Shown: positions 7,689 to 15,043, counted from the stretch's first letter. The stretch: DNA of 18,567 nt from Helicobacteraceae bacterium (GCA_015488855.1 WFMY01000066.1:1-18567), one strand, 5' to 3'. Notes: generated by a model from the sequence alone, not told the origin. Numbers and translations are program-made.

Positions 7689-8114
7689 CTATTTTATAAA
7701 TTCTTTATATATCTCTTTAGCTAAATCCTCGCCTAGAAGATTAGCATTTTTTTCTAAATATGTACCAATGAGTCTTTCACCATCACGCACTACAAAATCA
7801 CATCTATCATATACTTGAACAAATTCATCAGCCTCATCTAAAAGTTCTACTGCACTTTTTTGATATTCTTTAGCTATATATGCACCATCTACATGAGATT
7901 TTTTCATATTGACTAAGGTAAAATAAAAATCATCCTCTCGTATATTCATAGGAATCATCATTGCATCACTACTATTTTCTTTAATGATTTTGTTTAACAT
8001 TACAAAAAGACGATTGGTACTAGCATGTTCTGCTATAAGTCCATAAAGTTTTGTTTCATTTTTTATCTTATCATCCACATTCATAGTGTCTATACTATCT
8101 AAACCAACAGCCAT
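7689..8114 (-). CDS. Stand-alone protein resembling a degenerate shikimate dehydrogenase N-terminal domain
   Basis: 141 residues, cytoplasmic. Residues 24-127 run parallel to the substrate-binding domain of shikimate dehydrogenase (AroE) with nearly the same length and order: 'YGLIAEHA', 'MLNKIIKENSSDAMMIPMNI', 'HVDGAYIAKEYQKSAVELLDEAD', 'CDFVVRDGERLIG' and 'NANLL'. This is my own by-eye comparison with the family pattern. The catalytic features are missing: the 'HSxSP' shikimate-binding serines are absent, the catalytic Lys of the NVTxPxK loop falls on Gln85 (Lys86 is next to it), and the catalytic Asp of 'NTDG' falls on Glu121. There is also no NADP-binding Rossmann domain. So it is not an active shikimate dehydrogenase; a binding or assembly role is possible. 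The ATG directly abuts the TAG of the ferredoxin gene. Confidence 0.75.
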   Translation of the reverse strand: MAVGLDSIDTMNVDDKIKNETKLYGLIAEHASTNRLFVMLNKIIKENSSDAMMIPMNIREDDFYFTLVNMKKSHVDGAYIAKEYQKSAVELLDEADEFVQVYDRCDFVVRDGERLIGTYLEKNANLLGEDLAKEIYKEFIK

Positions 8115-9212
8115 CTACCTAATCCCCCATAATTCATGTGCTTCTTCCTCTTCAACACGACATCTATCACACATCACTTCTCCACCTCTATAGGCAAAAG
8201 ATAGACCACACTCATCACATCGCTTAATATTAAAACGCACTAAGGTTTCGATTTTTGGCTCATAAAAAGATGCAAGTGAAAAACTCGTTCTCTTGGTCAA
8301 TGACTTTGGTTCACACACATCATGACAACTATGACACTGGACACAAGAAAGTGGATTGAAGTTGATGATAGAAGCTTTTGCATCTGAGCTAAGTGCTCCT
8401 GTAGGACAGATTCTATAACACATTTGACAGTTTGTACAAGTTTCTTCATCTAAGTCTTTTTGACTAATAAAACTGATATTGTCTATATCTATCGTATGAT
8501 AAATCTCAGGTATCTTAGACCTTTTCATTGCCATCAAAAGTAGACCTCTTCTATCTGGAATACTCTTTTGTTTTATTTTGACAATGTCTCTAGTGGTAAC
8601 ACTGTGTACCTTAGGAGTATCGTCACTTGCTTGAACTTCATTATTAAGTTGTTCTTTGATGGAGACAACTTTTTTCAAGCCCTCTGTTGAGAGTAATTTT
8701 CTTCTACTTAAAGTATCTTGCGTGAATTTACCTTCAGTATTTAACTCTTGAAGTGTAATTTTCTTATCTTGTTCGAGTGCTTCTAGAAGAAAGTTTACCT
8801 CCTCTATGCGATTTTCTATAAGAGGTAGATTTTTTGCCCCTATAGAACAATCTTTACAAGCTCCAACATCTGCTATGATATCATTTGGTGATATTAAAGC
8901 TAAGCTTAATAACTCTTCTACACTTAAAGCTGCTACACATGGCAGTTCATCCTTACAGCTTAAAATTTCTAAGTTATTTTCTAAAAAACTAAAAACAAAA
9001 TCTATAGCTTTAAAATCATCCAAATCATAGGCAGCAGTAGGACAGACAGCATCACAACCACCACAACCAACGCACTCATTGGGAATAAAAGAGACAATGC
9101 CTTCGTTGATTTTAATAGTCTCTACTGGACATGCTTCTACACATTTATTACATATTGCAAATTTATTTGATGTATGTACACATTTTGAAACATCAAGAGT
9201 AAGTAAACTCAT
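8115..9212 (-). CDS. Multi-cluster 4Fe-4S ferredoxin-like protein with C-terminal Cys4 motif
   Basis: 365 residues, soluble, no signal peptide. The N-terminal part has two ferredoxin clusters: Cys11, 21, 24, 28 ('ICNKCVEACP') and Cys47, 50, 53, 57 ('CVGCGGCDAVCP'). A middle domain (about 65-150) has four more cysteines (87, 92, 119, 122) in 'SCKDELPCVAAL' and 'GACKDCSIG'. After a charged linker come two further clusters, Cys259, 262, 265, 269 and Cys290, 293, 296, 300. The C-terminus ends in a CxxC-x12-CxxC motif (332, 335, 348, 351) that looks like a zinc ribbon or rubredoxin-like site. It is cytoplasmic, unlike the exported Fe-S subunit of the same operon, so it probably supplies electrons to or helps assemble the enzyme before export. 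Start and stop overlap the neighbours (ATGA with the TorD gene; TAG directly followed by ATG). Confidence 0.88.
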   Translation of the reverse strand: MSLLTLDVSKCVHTSNKFAICNKCVEACPVETIKINEGIVSFIPNECVGCGGCDAVCPTAAYDLDDFKAIDFVFSFLENNLEILSCKDELPCVAALSVEELLSLALISPNDIIADVGACKDCSIGAKNLPLIENRIEEVNFLLEALEQDKKITLQELNTEGKFTQDTLSRRKLLSTEGLKKVVSIKEQLNNEVQASDDTPKVHSVTTRDIVKIKQKSIPDRRGLLLMAMKRSKIPEIYHTIDIDNISFISQKDLDEETCTNCQMCYRICPTGALSSDAKASIINFNPLSCVQCHSCHDVCEPKSLTKRTSFSLASFYEPKIETLVRFNIKRCDECGLSFAYRGGEVMCDRCRVEEEEAHELWGIR

Positions 9213-9859
9213 ACTGTATATTTATACTCATTCTCTTTTAGTTGATTCAGACCCTCAAAGTCACTTAAAATAAACTCTAAAGCAAAATCAGCTAAATCAA
9301 AATAAAATGCAGTACCAGCTTCATTTTTTACACTAAGTAAGTACATTGGTGCCCATTCTACTATATGGTCTTTCATAAATCCATATTGCAATTGTGAAAG
9401 CTGTGTAGCCATTATCATATCATCAGCTTCAAGTGCTCTTAGTTCTGCTTTACACAGTTCATACATAAATTCTAATTCTATACCAATATGGTCTGCACTC
9501 ATTACGCGAGCTTTATCAAGTGCTACATTAAATTCAAAAGCATTAAAAATAGCTTGAACTGGGTTATCCCCGCCTGTTTCCATCATTTGATCTTCTCTAG
9601 TATAAAAAGATTCATAAGGGATTAGATGCAGCAAGAAGAGGTTAGTAAAATCAACATTAAGATATTGTTGTATAAGTCCTACTCTATCATACTCGTCTCT
9701 TTTTTTCCATTTAGCGTAGGTTGGGAAAAATGATAAAATATTTTCATCTTCTTCTATTGATTTTAATAGCCCTTCATCAACTTCATTCATAGTCAATCTT
9801 GATAGTAGTGCATATATATTTATACGAGCAATTTGTTGTTGTTTTAGATCATTATTCAT
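9209..9859 (-). CDS. TorD/DmsD-family chaperone for the molybdoenzyme
   Basis: About 216 residues, all-helical pattern. TorD-family hallmarks are present: 'DFTNLFLLHLIPYESFY' and 'ADHIGIELEFMYEL', then 'KDHIVEWAPMYL'. These chaperones bind the TAT signal and the apo-catalytic subunit of DMSO-reductase-family enzymes in the cytoplasm, hold them for cofactor insertion and delay export. The obvious client is the TAT-signal-bearing catalytic subunit encoded immediately upstream. I chose ATG at 9859; a TTG one codon earlier (9862) is in frame, but the AGAAGG ribosome site serves the ATG at normal spacing. An 82-base gap with a strong hairpin and a possible internal promoter separates it from the catalytic gene, so its expression may be set apart from the structural genes. 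Its 3' end overlaps the ferredoxin start as ATGA. Confidence 0.9.
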   Translation of the reverse strand: MNNDLKQQQIARINIYALLSRLTMNEVDEGLLKSIEEDENILSFFPTYAKWKKRDEYDRVGLIQQYLNVDFTNLFLLHLIPYESFYTREDQMMETGGDNPVQAIFNAFEFNVALDKARVMSADHIGIELEFMYELCKAELRALEADDMIMATQLSQLQYGFMKDHIVEWAPMYLLSVKNEAGTAFYFDLADFALEFILSDFEGLNQLKENEYKYTV

Positions 9860-9881
9860 CAATGAAGTACCTTCTTTGGAT

Positions 9882-9887
9882 ATTATA
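9882..9887 (-). promoter_or_regulatory. Possible -10 box of an internal promoter for the accessory genes
   Basis: On the minus strand the gap between the catalytic and TorD genes contains a perfect TATAAT, 23 to 28 bases upstream of the TorD start codon and just downstream of the hairpin. There is no convincing -35 box, which is common in Campylobacterota promoters. It could restart transcription after partial termination at the hairpin. Confidence 0.3.
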
Positions 9888-9902
9888 AATGTTTGGAGGA
9901 TT

Positions 9903-9936
9903 ATATTAAAGCACCACTTGGAGTGGGCTTTAATAT
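9903..9936 (-). terminator. Strong intercistronic hairpin (partial terminator or 3' mRNA stabiliser)
   Basis: The two arms 9903-9918 and 9922-9936 pair over 15 base pairs with one bulged A (9913) and a three-base loop. The outer part is AT-rich and the inner part GC-rich, so either strand carries a short U-rich tract at the end of the stem. It begins five bases after the catalytic gene stop codon. Because four operon genes follow with only small gaps, it is more likely a leaky terminator or RNA-processing/stability element than a full stop. Confidence 0.6.
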
Positions 9937-9941
9937 TAAAA

Positions 9942-12900
9942 TTAAACGTCTTTTATTTCAAATCTATAAGCTTTTTGGCTTGGTTTTACTGGACGCTTTA
10001 TATGATAAGGACGACGCAGTTTATCGTTAGCATTAAGTGGTCGAGTTAGTTGATCACGCCATGCTTGATAAACTTTAAAGTTACCTTCATAGTCTACTGA
10101 TATATCACCAATTTTTTCATTTGGAGTTGCCTTAGTTATAATAACCTTTTGATGCCAACCATGATTACCAGCTATTGGATCTGGATGACAAGGTGCTACT
10201 GCATTTTGCCATGCACCACTAAGTCCATCCCACCAAATAAAATCAAGATCTCTATTGTACTCTTTAAACTGCCATGCTTTATGAGGTTTGATTCCCTCAG
10301 TAGTTGTCATGGTTCCTTTTTTTCCATCATTTGTCATAGATACTTTTGGAGAACCAAGGCTCATAACACCTAACTGATGTTCAAAACCAGGAATTTTTAC
10401 AGAGTCTTGTAGCTTCCAACGACCAGCATGATGTGAACAAGCAAGTACACCAGGACGAGTAGCCTCAGTTGGTACAGCCATAGCAACAAAGTAACCACTT
10501 TTGATACCTGAAAGAGTATCTTCAATTTGTACTTTAACAGCATCTCCACGCTTGATTCCAAGTTTCTCAGCATCTTTTGTGTAAATCCAAATAGGATTAT
10601 GATTTTGAGAGATTTCCATAAGATGTTTAGAGTTCACTGAACGAGTATGGATATTGTATGGTAAACGATAAATTGTATTTAAAGCAAATTCATTATCAGC
10701 TTTCATGTGCTTATGGTGAACTTGAGTAACCAAGTGTACCATTTTATCATTTTCTTTTTCGTCTCTTGGATAGATTGGAATAGCATATTCTGGCCATTTC
10801 CACTCATCAGCTAACCACTCTGAGAAAAATTCAAGTTTCTTACTTAATGTATGAAAACCTTCATGTAGTTCACTATTAATATCAACACCTATTGATTTTT
10901 TAAACTCTCCATCTTTAACCCATAATGCACCAAATTTATCTTTAGTGACCTCATCTTTACTGTACTTATGGCCATGTGCATGGTAATAAGTTCCATCAAA
11001 CTCAAGTTCTTCTTCTTGAGGTTTATATACATTAGTTTTTTCAGTCCAAGCACCATGATCTCTGATGTATGAATATACGGGATATTCTTCATCCTTATAC
11101 ATTTTTGTTGCTGTTTCTTTAAGTCTAGGTAATAAACTAAGAGCTGCATCAAAATATTCTGGTACAGATACTGGGCGAGATGGATCTTTTTTACTTGCCC
11201 AATAATCTCTAATACCTAATGAGCCATCTTTATCTACATAATGGAAAATAAGGTTTGGCCAAAATTCAGACTCTTCCCAAACTTCACCAAGACCAAATTT
11301 CATATGTGCCTCAAGTGTAGCACGACTTGGATCTTTTGCTTTCCAACCAGATTTTTCAGCTGCAACACGAAGAACTGCTTGACGGAATTCGATGCGTTGT
11401 TCTGGTTTAGATGGAGTTGATTGTTGATCGTTTCTCTCACCTGCAAGCCCAACTGGAAGTACATAATCACAATACCAGTTAGTTTCCGACCAAGTTGGAG
11501 ATAAGTTAAATGATAATTCAAATTTATCTTCACGCTTAAGTGCTTCAATCCATCTAAAACCATCTGGATTAATCCATAAAGGGTTATGCATTCTTGGAAC
11601 ATATACAGCCATAGATTTTGGAATCTTAAGACCTCTTTTTGTCCACTTAGCATGCCACTCATCATCCATCATGATTTGAGGCAACATATAACCCATCTCA
11701 TAAGTTGAGATTGGATACTCTGGTGGCCAAGCAAGTTCATTCCATACATCAGTTTTAGCAGGATGTTTTCCAGCAACTGTTGCTTTATCACCTTTTCCTG
11801 CTACTGAAATCTCATGCCAATGATGCATACCAACACCACCAATATCTCCACGCATAGCACCTACAAGTGCTAATGGTAAAAAACCTGTACGAGTATTCAT
11901 CCAGCCACCACGGTGACCGATTGCTCCAGCACGCCATAGGTAACTAGCTATTTTTGCGCCAGCTGGAACAAATAAATCCCATAATTGATCTAGTTTATAT
12001 TCCATCCCCTCAAGCTTACACTCTTTAACAACAAATTCTTTAGTATAAGGAGCATACAACTCTTTGAGCACTTCAATAAATGACTCATAAGAATCATCTT
12101 TTGGCATTTTAGAGATATAACCATATCCTATCATCTTTTGAAGGTATGCTTTATTTGCCATAAGACGGTCCCAATTAACCCATTCTTTAACAAATTCATG
12201 GTGTACTAAATCTTTTCCATCTATATTTTTTTCATGCACGATTCTGTTTACAAGATACAAGTAAAGTGCTGCTTCGGTTCCTGGCCATGTAGGAATCCAT
12301 AGATCAGCCATACCTGCTGAATTACTCATTCTAGGGTCGATAACAACCATTTTTGCACCGCGTTTTCTTGCATCAGCGATAAGACCTGCCGATTGTTGAA
12401 AATAGTGCCCTGCATCTGCTGCGTGAGATGATTGCAAGAAAATAAGATCAGCATTAGCCCAATCTGGTGAATTTCTATCGTCATTTGCCCACTGAATTGT
12501 ACCTTCACGAGCACCAGCTGAACAGATATTTGTATGCGAATTATATCCATCAATACCTAAAGATTGTGGCACACGAGGACCAAAGCCATTCTCATTTGGA
12601 CGACCAACATGATACATGATAGATTTTTTAGAAACCTCATCACCCTTAGCGAGCGTATCGTGCATTTTCTTACCGATAGCAGCCATAGCTTCATCCCAAG
12701 TTACGCGAACCCACTTACCTTCACCACGCTTACTTCCTGGTGCTCTTTTGATTGGGAAAGGGATACGATCTGGATCATACATTTGAGAAGTTACAGCATA
12801 ACCTTTTGCACAGTTTCTACCGCGAGAACCTGTATGTAATGGGTTACCCATATATTTACGAACCGTTAAGATTCCTTTTTTAAACTCATTTGTATTGACC

Positions 12901-13232
12901 CATGCAGTAAGTCCACAACCAGCTTCACAGTTTGAACAAACTGTTGGAACGATTGTGTAGTCATTTACTTGAATACCATCAGGGTTACTTGCAGATCTCA
13001 CACCATGGCGTTCAATACCACCGCGTTTCCAATCTGAACCATCTAACTCTTTAAAACTATCCCATTCAGATTGATCAGGATAAAACGATAATGAAGCCGG
13101 TGTGTTTGTAAATTTTGAATCTGTCACAGACTCTGCAACAGCATCAACTTCAAATACGCCTCTTGCTATAGCAGCACCAGCTACTGTAAACGCTGCACCT
13201 TTTAAAAATGTTCTTCTACTTTTTAAATACAT
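9942..13232 (-). CDS. Large TAT-exported molybdopterin oxidoreductase catalytic subunit (DMSO reductase superfamily)
   Basis: 1096 residues from the ATG at 13232, which has a GGGAG site upstream and starts directly with a twin-arginine signal 'SRRTFLKG' (residues 5-12) plus hydrophobic stretch; an in-frame start at 13280 would only bury that signal. The N-terminal 4Fe-4S site is Cys99, Cys102, Cys106 and Cys141. 'VTWDEAM' and the segment 'SHTNICSAGAREG' follow, with Cys237 the likely Mo/W ligand. Later regions carry the expected bis-MGD domains, including a C-terminal 'HTRSVNSKHLMEISQNHNP' region. It is longer than PsrA/PhsA (about 750-800) and nearer TtrA or SoeA in size. It should work in the periplasm with the Fe-S and NrfD subunits upstream, exchanging electrons with quinone. 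Candidates are tetrathionate, polysulfide, selenate or arsenic oxyanions, or sulfite; the sequence does not decide. Confidence 0.92.
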   Translation of the reverse strand: MYLKSRRTFLKGAAFTVAGAAIARGVFEVDAVAESVTDSKFTNTPASLSFYPDQSEWDSFKELDGSDWKRGGIERHGVRSASNPDGIQVNDYTIVPTVCSNCEAGCGLTAWVNTNEFKKGILTVRKYMGNPLHTGSRGRNCAKGYAVTSQMYDPDRIPFPIKRAPGSKRGEGKWVRVTWDEAMAAIGKKMHDTLAKGDEVSKKSIMYHVGRPNENGFGPRVPQSLGIDGYNSHTNICSAGAREGTIQWANDDRNSPDWANADLIFLQSSHAADAGHYFQQSAGLIADARKRGAKMVVIDPRMSNSAGMADLWIPTWPGTEAALYLYLVNRIVHEKNIDGKDLVHHEFVKEWVNWDRLMANKAYLQKMIGYGYISKMPKDDSYESFIEVLKELYAPYTKEFVVKECKLEGMEYKLDQLWDLFVPAGAKIASYLWRAGAIGHRGGWMNTRTGFLPLALVGAMRGDIGGVGMHHWHEISVAGKGDKATVAGKHPAKTDVWNELAWPPEYPISTYEMGYMLPQIMMDDEWHAKWTKRGLKIPKSMAVYVPRMHNPLWINPDGFRWIEALKREDKFELSFNLSPTWSETNWYCDYVLPVGLAGERNDQQSTPSKPEQRIEFRQAVLRVAAEKSGWKAKDPSRATLEAHMKFGLGEVWEESEFWPNLIFHYVDKDGSLGIRDYWASKKDPSRPVSVPEYFDAALSLLPRLKETATKMYKDEEYPVYSYIRDHGAWTEKTNVYKPQEEELEFDGTYYHAHGHKYSKDEVTKDKFGALWVKDGEFKKSIGVDINSELHEGFHTLSKKLEFFSEWLADEWKWPEYAIPIYPRDEKENDKMVHLVTQVHHKHMKADNEFALNTIYRLPYNIHTRSVNSKHLMEISQNHNPIWIYTKDAEKLGIKRGDAVKVQIEDTLSGIKSGYFVAMAVPTEATRPGVLACSHHAGRWKLQDSVKIPGFEHQLGVMSLGSPKVSMTNDGKKGTMTTTEGIKPHKAWQFKEYNRDLDFIWWDGLSGAWQNAVAPCHPDPIAGNHGWHQKVIITKATPNEKIGDISVDYEGNFKVYQAWRDQLTRPLNANDKLRRPYHIKRPVKPSQKAYRFEIKDV

Positions 13233-13243
13233 TAATTTTCTCC

Positions 13244-14167
13244 CTAACTTAGTGGTAATAATTGTGGGATAACAAGCCAAACATGCTTAACTATCCATAA
13301 ACCAACTATTGCTAAAATTGCTGCTAATTTTAAAATACTAGCGCTACCACTTGTTCTGCTTAAAGCTACAAGTACCATTGGTAAGATATATGCTACCCAT
13401 TGCCCTATCCAGAACATAGTTGCATACTCGCCATTACCTTTTACATATCCTAAGATTACTGCTACCTCTTCAGATTTCATAGCACCAAAGATATACTCTG
13501 ACATATAGATGATAAATGCCATTAATGCACTAAGTCCCAAGATAACACCAAAAAATCTTTGTGATTCTTCACTAAGCTTAGATCCGCCAAGTAAGATAAT
13601 AGCTGCAGAACCACTAAGAGTAGCTGCTAAAATCATCTGTACTGATTCAGTTGGCATTTGCCATAGTTCTCTCGCTGTTGATTCTGCCATGATACCTGCA
13701 GTATAAAGGGTGACAGGAATTGCTAAAAGTGTTACCCATAAAAGCAACTTATCAAAAGATGCTATTGCATTACTTGTTAATAAACATTTATCTTTTCTAA
13801 TCATCATAGCCATCATTACAAACTCAAGACCAACAAAAACTGTTGCCATCCATGCACCAACGGTAATTGCGGAAGTCCAATGAGGATAGAAAAAGATATG
13901 CCACATTCTAAATGGTTGATGTAAATCAGCCAGTGTGAAAAGCAAGAAAACATTCATCATAATAAATGAGACAATTATTGTAGGAGTTCTAAGTCCACTC
14001 ATCTCACTAGAATTTTTTCTAAGCAATAGGAAAAGCATAAAAATAAGACCCGTACCTATACTTTTCGCCCACATATTCATCGTAACAAACCAGCCCCAAA
14101 ATATGTCTGGTAAAGCCACATCCAAAGTAACTACTGCATTTGTTGCAGCTAAAGTTTCATGTACCAT
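13244..14167 (-). CDS. NrfD/PsrC-type membrane quinone-interacting subunit
   Basis: 307 residues with about eight membrane helices (near 22-49, 61-82, 97-122, 139-160, 176-195, 205-227, 248-269, 278-303). The motif 'LADLHQPFRMWHIFFYPHWTSAITVGAW' region (residues 79-106) matches the NrfD-family 'DLGxPxRFW...TSxMSWGAW' pattern. NrfD-type subunits carry no haem; they bind quinol or quinone and pass electrons through the Fe-S subunit to or from the catalytic subunit, anchoring the complex on the periplasmic face. The start ATG overlaps the stop of the Fe-S gene by one base (TAATG), and 11 bases separate its stop from the catalytic start, so the three structural genes are tightly coupled. PsrC, TtrC, SrdC and SoeC are all relatives; I cannot assign one. 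Confidence 0.92.
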   Translation of the reverse strand: MVHETLAATNAVVTLDVALPDIFWGWFVTMNMWAKSIGTGLIFMLFLLLRKNSSEMSGLRTPTIIVSFIMMNVFLLFTLADLHQPFRMWHIFFYPHWTSAITVGAWMATVFVGLEFVMMAMMIRKDKCLLTSNAIASFDKLLLWVTLLAIPVTLYTAGIMAESTARELWQMPTESVQMILAATLSGSAAIILLGGSKLSEESQRFFGVILGLSALMAFIIYMSEYIFGAMKSEEVAVILGYVKGNGEYATMFWIGQWVAYILPMVLVALSRTSGSASILKLAAILAIVGLWIVKHVWLVIPQLLPLS

Positions 14168-14802
14168 TAGTGATGCCCTCCTAGTGGAAGTGTTGTGATT
14201 TTGTTAAACAAGTTGTAACCTTCTTCTCTTTTTGATGCAAGAGGGTTAAGATGTACTTGAGAAGCTCCAACATAAAAATGATGAGGATTAGTACCCTTCT
14301 CAGGCTTACGAACTTGAACATCAGTATGCTGTTGCATATATTTTGATATGTTTGATTTGGGATCTTCTAAATCACCAAAAATATTTGCTTCAACTGGACA
14401 AGCAACAACACAAGCTGGCATCATAGACGATGCGATACGGTGTGCACAGTATGTACATTTGTCAGCTGTTTGTGTCTCAGGGTCAATATAGATTGCTCCA
14501 TAAGGACAAGCCATAACACAACCAGCACAACCTATACAACGCTCTTTATCGATATTTACAATACCATTATCTATATAATGAAGAGCAGATACTGGACAGA
14601 TTCTCTCACAAGGTGCATTCTCACAATGATTACATCTTAGAGGTGTAAAAGTTCTCTTTGTTTCTGGGAAAGTTCCCACATCTACATACTTAACTCGTAA
14701 TCTCCATGTACTAAGTGGCACTTCATTCTCCACTTTACATGCGATCTCACATCCTTTACATCCCATACATAGGTGTAAATCAACTAGGAAACCTAATTGC
14801 AT
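14167..14802 (-). CDS. Four-cluster 4Fe-4S electron-transfer subunit (PsrB/TtrB/DmsB type)
   Basis: 211 residues with sixteen cysteines in four ferredoxin motifs: Cys12, 15, 18, 22; Cys57, 60, 65, 69; Cys89, 92, 95, 99; and Cys116, 119, 131, 135. The order and spacing, including the long gap in the last motif, are those of the beta subunits of DMSO-reductase-family complexes. It passes electrons between the membrane quinone subunit and the catalytic subunit. It has no signal peptide, so it is probably exported in complex with the TAT-tagged catalytic subunit. It is the first gene of the minus-strand operon, with an AAGGAG ribosome site just before the ATG; the promoter must lie in the divergent region 14803-15043. 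The C-terminal tail (about 150-211) is not ferredoxin-like. Confidence 0.94.
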   Translation of the reverse strand: MQLGFLVDLHLCMGCKGCEIACKVENEVPLSTWRLRVKYVDVGTFPETKRTFTPLRCNHCENAPCERICPVSALHYIDNGIVNIDKERCIGCAGCVMACPYGAIYIDPETQTADKCTYCAHRIASSMMPACVVACPVEANIFGDLEDPKSNISKYMQQHTDVQVRKPEKGTNPHHFYVGASQVHLNPLASKREEGYNLFNKITTLPLGGHH

Positions 14803-14855
14803 ATATTCTCCTTCAGCCTCATTTATCGGGCAAATTTAAGTTTTATAACCATGAA

Positions 14856-14886
14856 TTATCTCTTAATTAAGATGCTCTTATCTCTT
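14856..14886 (-). promoter_or_regulatory. Tandem 9-base direct repeat, likely response-regulator operator
   Basis: TTATCTCTT occurs at 14856-14864 and 14878-14886, exactly 22 bases (two helical turns) apart; read on the minus strand it is AAGAGATAA-N13-AAGAGATAA. OmpR/PhoB-type regulators bind head-to-tail direct repeats with 11- or 22-base phasing. The copies sit just upstream of the candidate minus-strand -10 at 14842-14847, where an activator would be expected. An OmpR-type regulator is encoded next door. Confidence 0.5.
14861..14872. repeat. 12-base palindrome TCTTAATTAAGA
   Basis: A perfect palindrome that overlaps the first copy of the TTATCTCTT repeat. It may be part of the operator or a chance feature of AT-rich DNA. 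Confidence 0.35.
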
Positions 14887-15023
14887 TAACAAGGACACTC
14901 TTAGTAGACAAATCTTATCCAAGTAAAACTTAAAAAAGCTATAAATAAGTGATATTTTTTTGATAAACCTCAATTCCTGAGTAAAATTAGGTTAAAGGCA
15001 GAATAAAGGTTTCTTTAAAATAC

Positions 15024-15036
15024 TTATAGCTATAAT
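15024..15036 (+). promoter_or_regulatory. TATAAT -10 box within a perfect palindrome, before the response regulator gene
   Basis: TATAAT at 15031-15036 lies seven bases before the ATG at 15044 and overlaps the palindrome TTATAGCTATAA (15024-15035). No ribosome site is seen before the ATG. If this box is used, transcription would begin at or next to the start codon, giving a leaderless mRNA. The palindrome could be an autoregulatory site. Confidence 0.4.
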
Positions 15037-15043
15037 AGTATCT

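Larger units (their letters stand above)
14835..14934. repeat. 11-base inverted repeat with 78-base spacer
   Basis: TTTAAGTTTTA at 14835-14845 is the exact reverse complement of TAAAACTTAAA at 14924-14934. The arms bracket the direct repeat and first palindrome. In AT-rich DNA such a match could be chance, but the location in a divergent promoter region makes a regulator site possible. Confidence 0.35.
14803..15043. other. Divergent regulatory intergenic region
   Basis: A 241-base AT-rich stretch between the molybdoenzyme operon (left) and the response regulator gene (right). It has no ORF of note. It contains the leader and AAGGAG site of the Fe-S gene, a TATAAA at 14842-14847 that could be the operon -10 box on the minus strand, a direct repeat, two palindromes, an inverted repeat and a TATAAT before the regulator gene, listed separately. 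No tRNA, riboswitch or GC-rich terminator was seen. Confidence 0.6.

Noticed and set aside
7689..8114. A functional shikimate dehydrogenase gene.
   Set aside because: The NADP-binding domain is absent and the shikimate serines and catalytic Lys/Asp are not conserved, so only the fold similarity is claimed.
10889..11665. Open frames of 87 and 121 codons on the minus strand inside the catalytic subunit gene (with others at 12326-12553 and 12564-12839).
   Set aside because: They are out-of-frame shadows of a long, motif-confirmed gene, with no ribosome sites or recognisable domains.
13233..13280. A 16-residue N-terminal extension of the molybdoenzyme catalytic subunit.
   Set aside because: It overlaps the NrfD gene and would place residues before the twin-arginine signal. 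The ATG at 13232 has a GGGAG site.
7678..14802. Assignment of the operon as psr, phs, ttr, srd or soe by name.
   Set aside because: Subunit types are clear but substrate-determining features cannot be read with confidence. Gene order alone is not enough for a symbol.
14803..15043. A sigma-54 promoter in the divergent region.
   Set aside because: GG and GC pairs are present on the minus strand, but their spacing (17 bases) does not fit the -24/-12 pattern.
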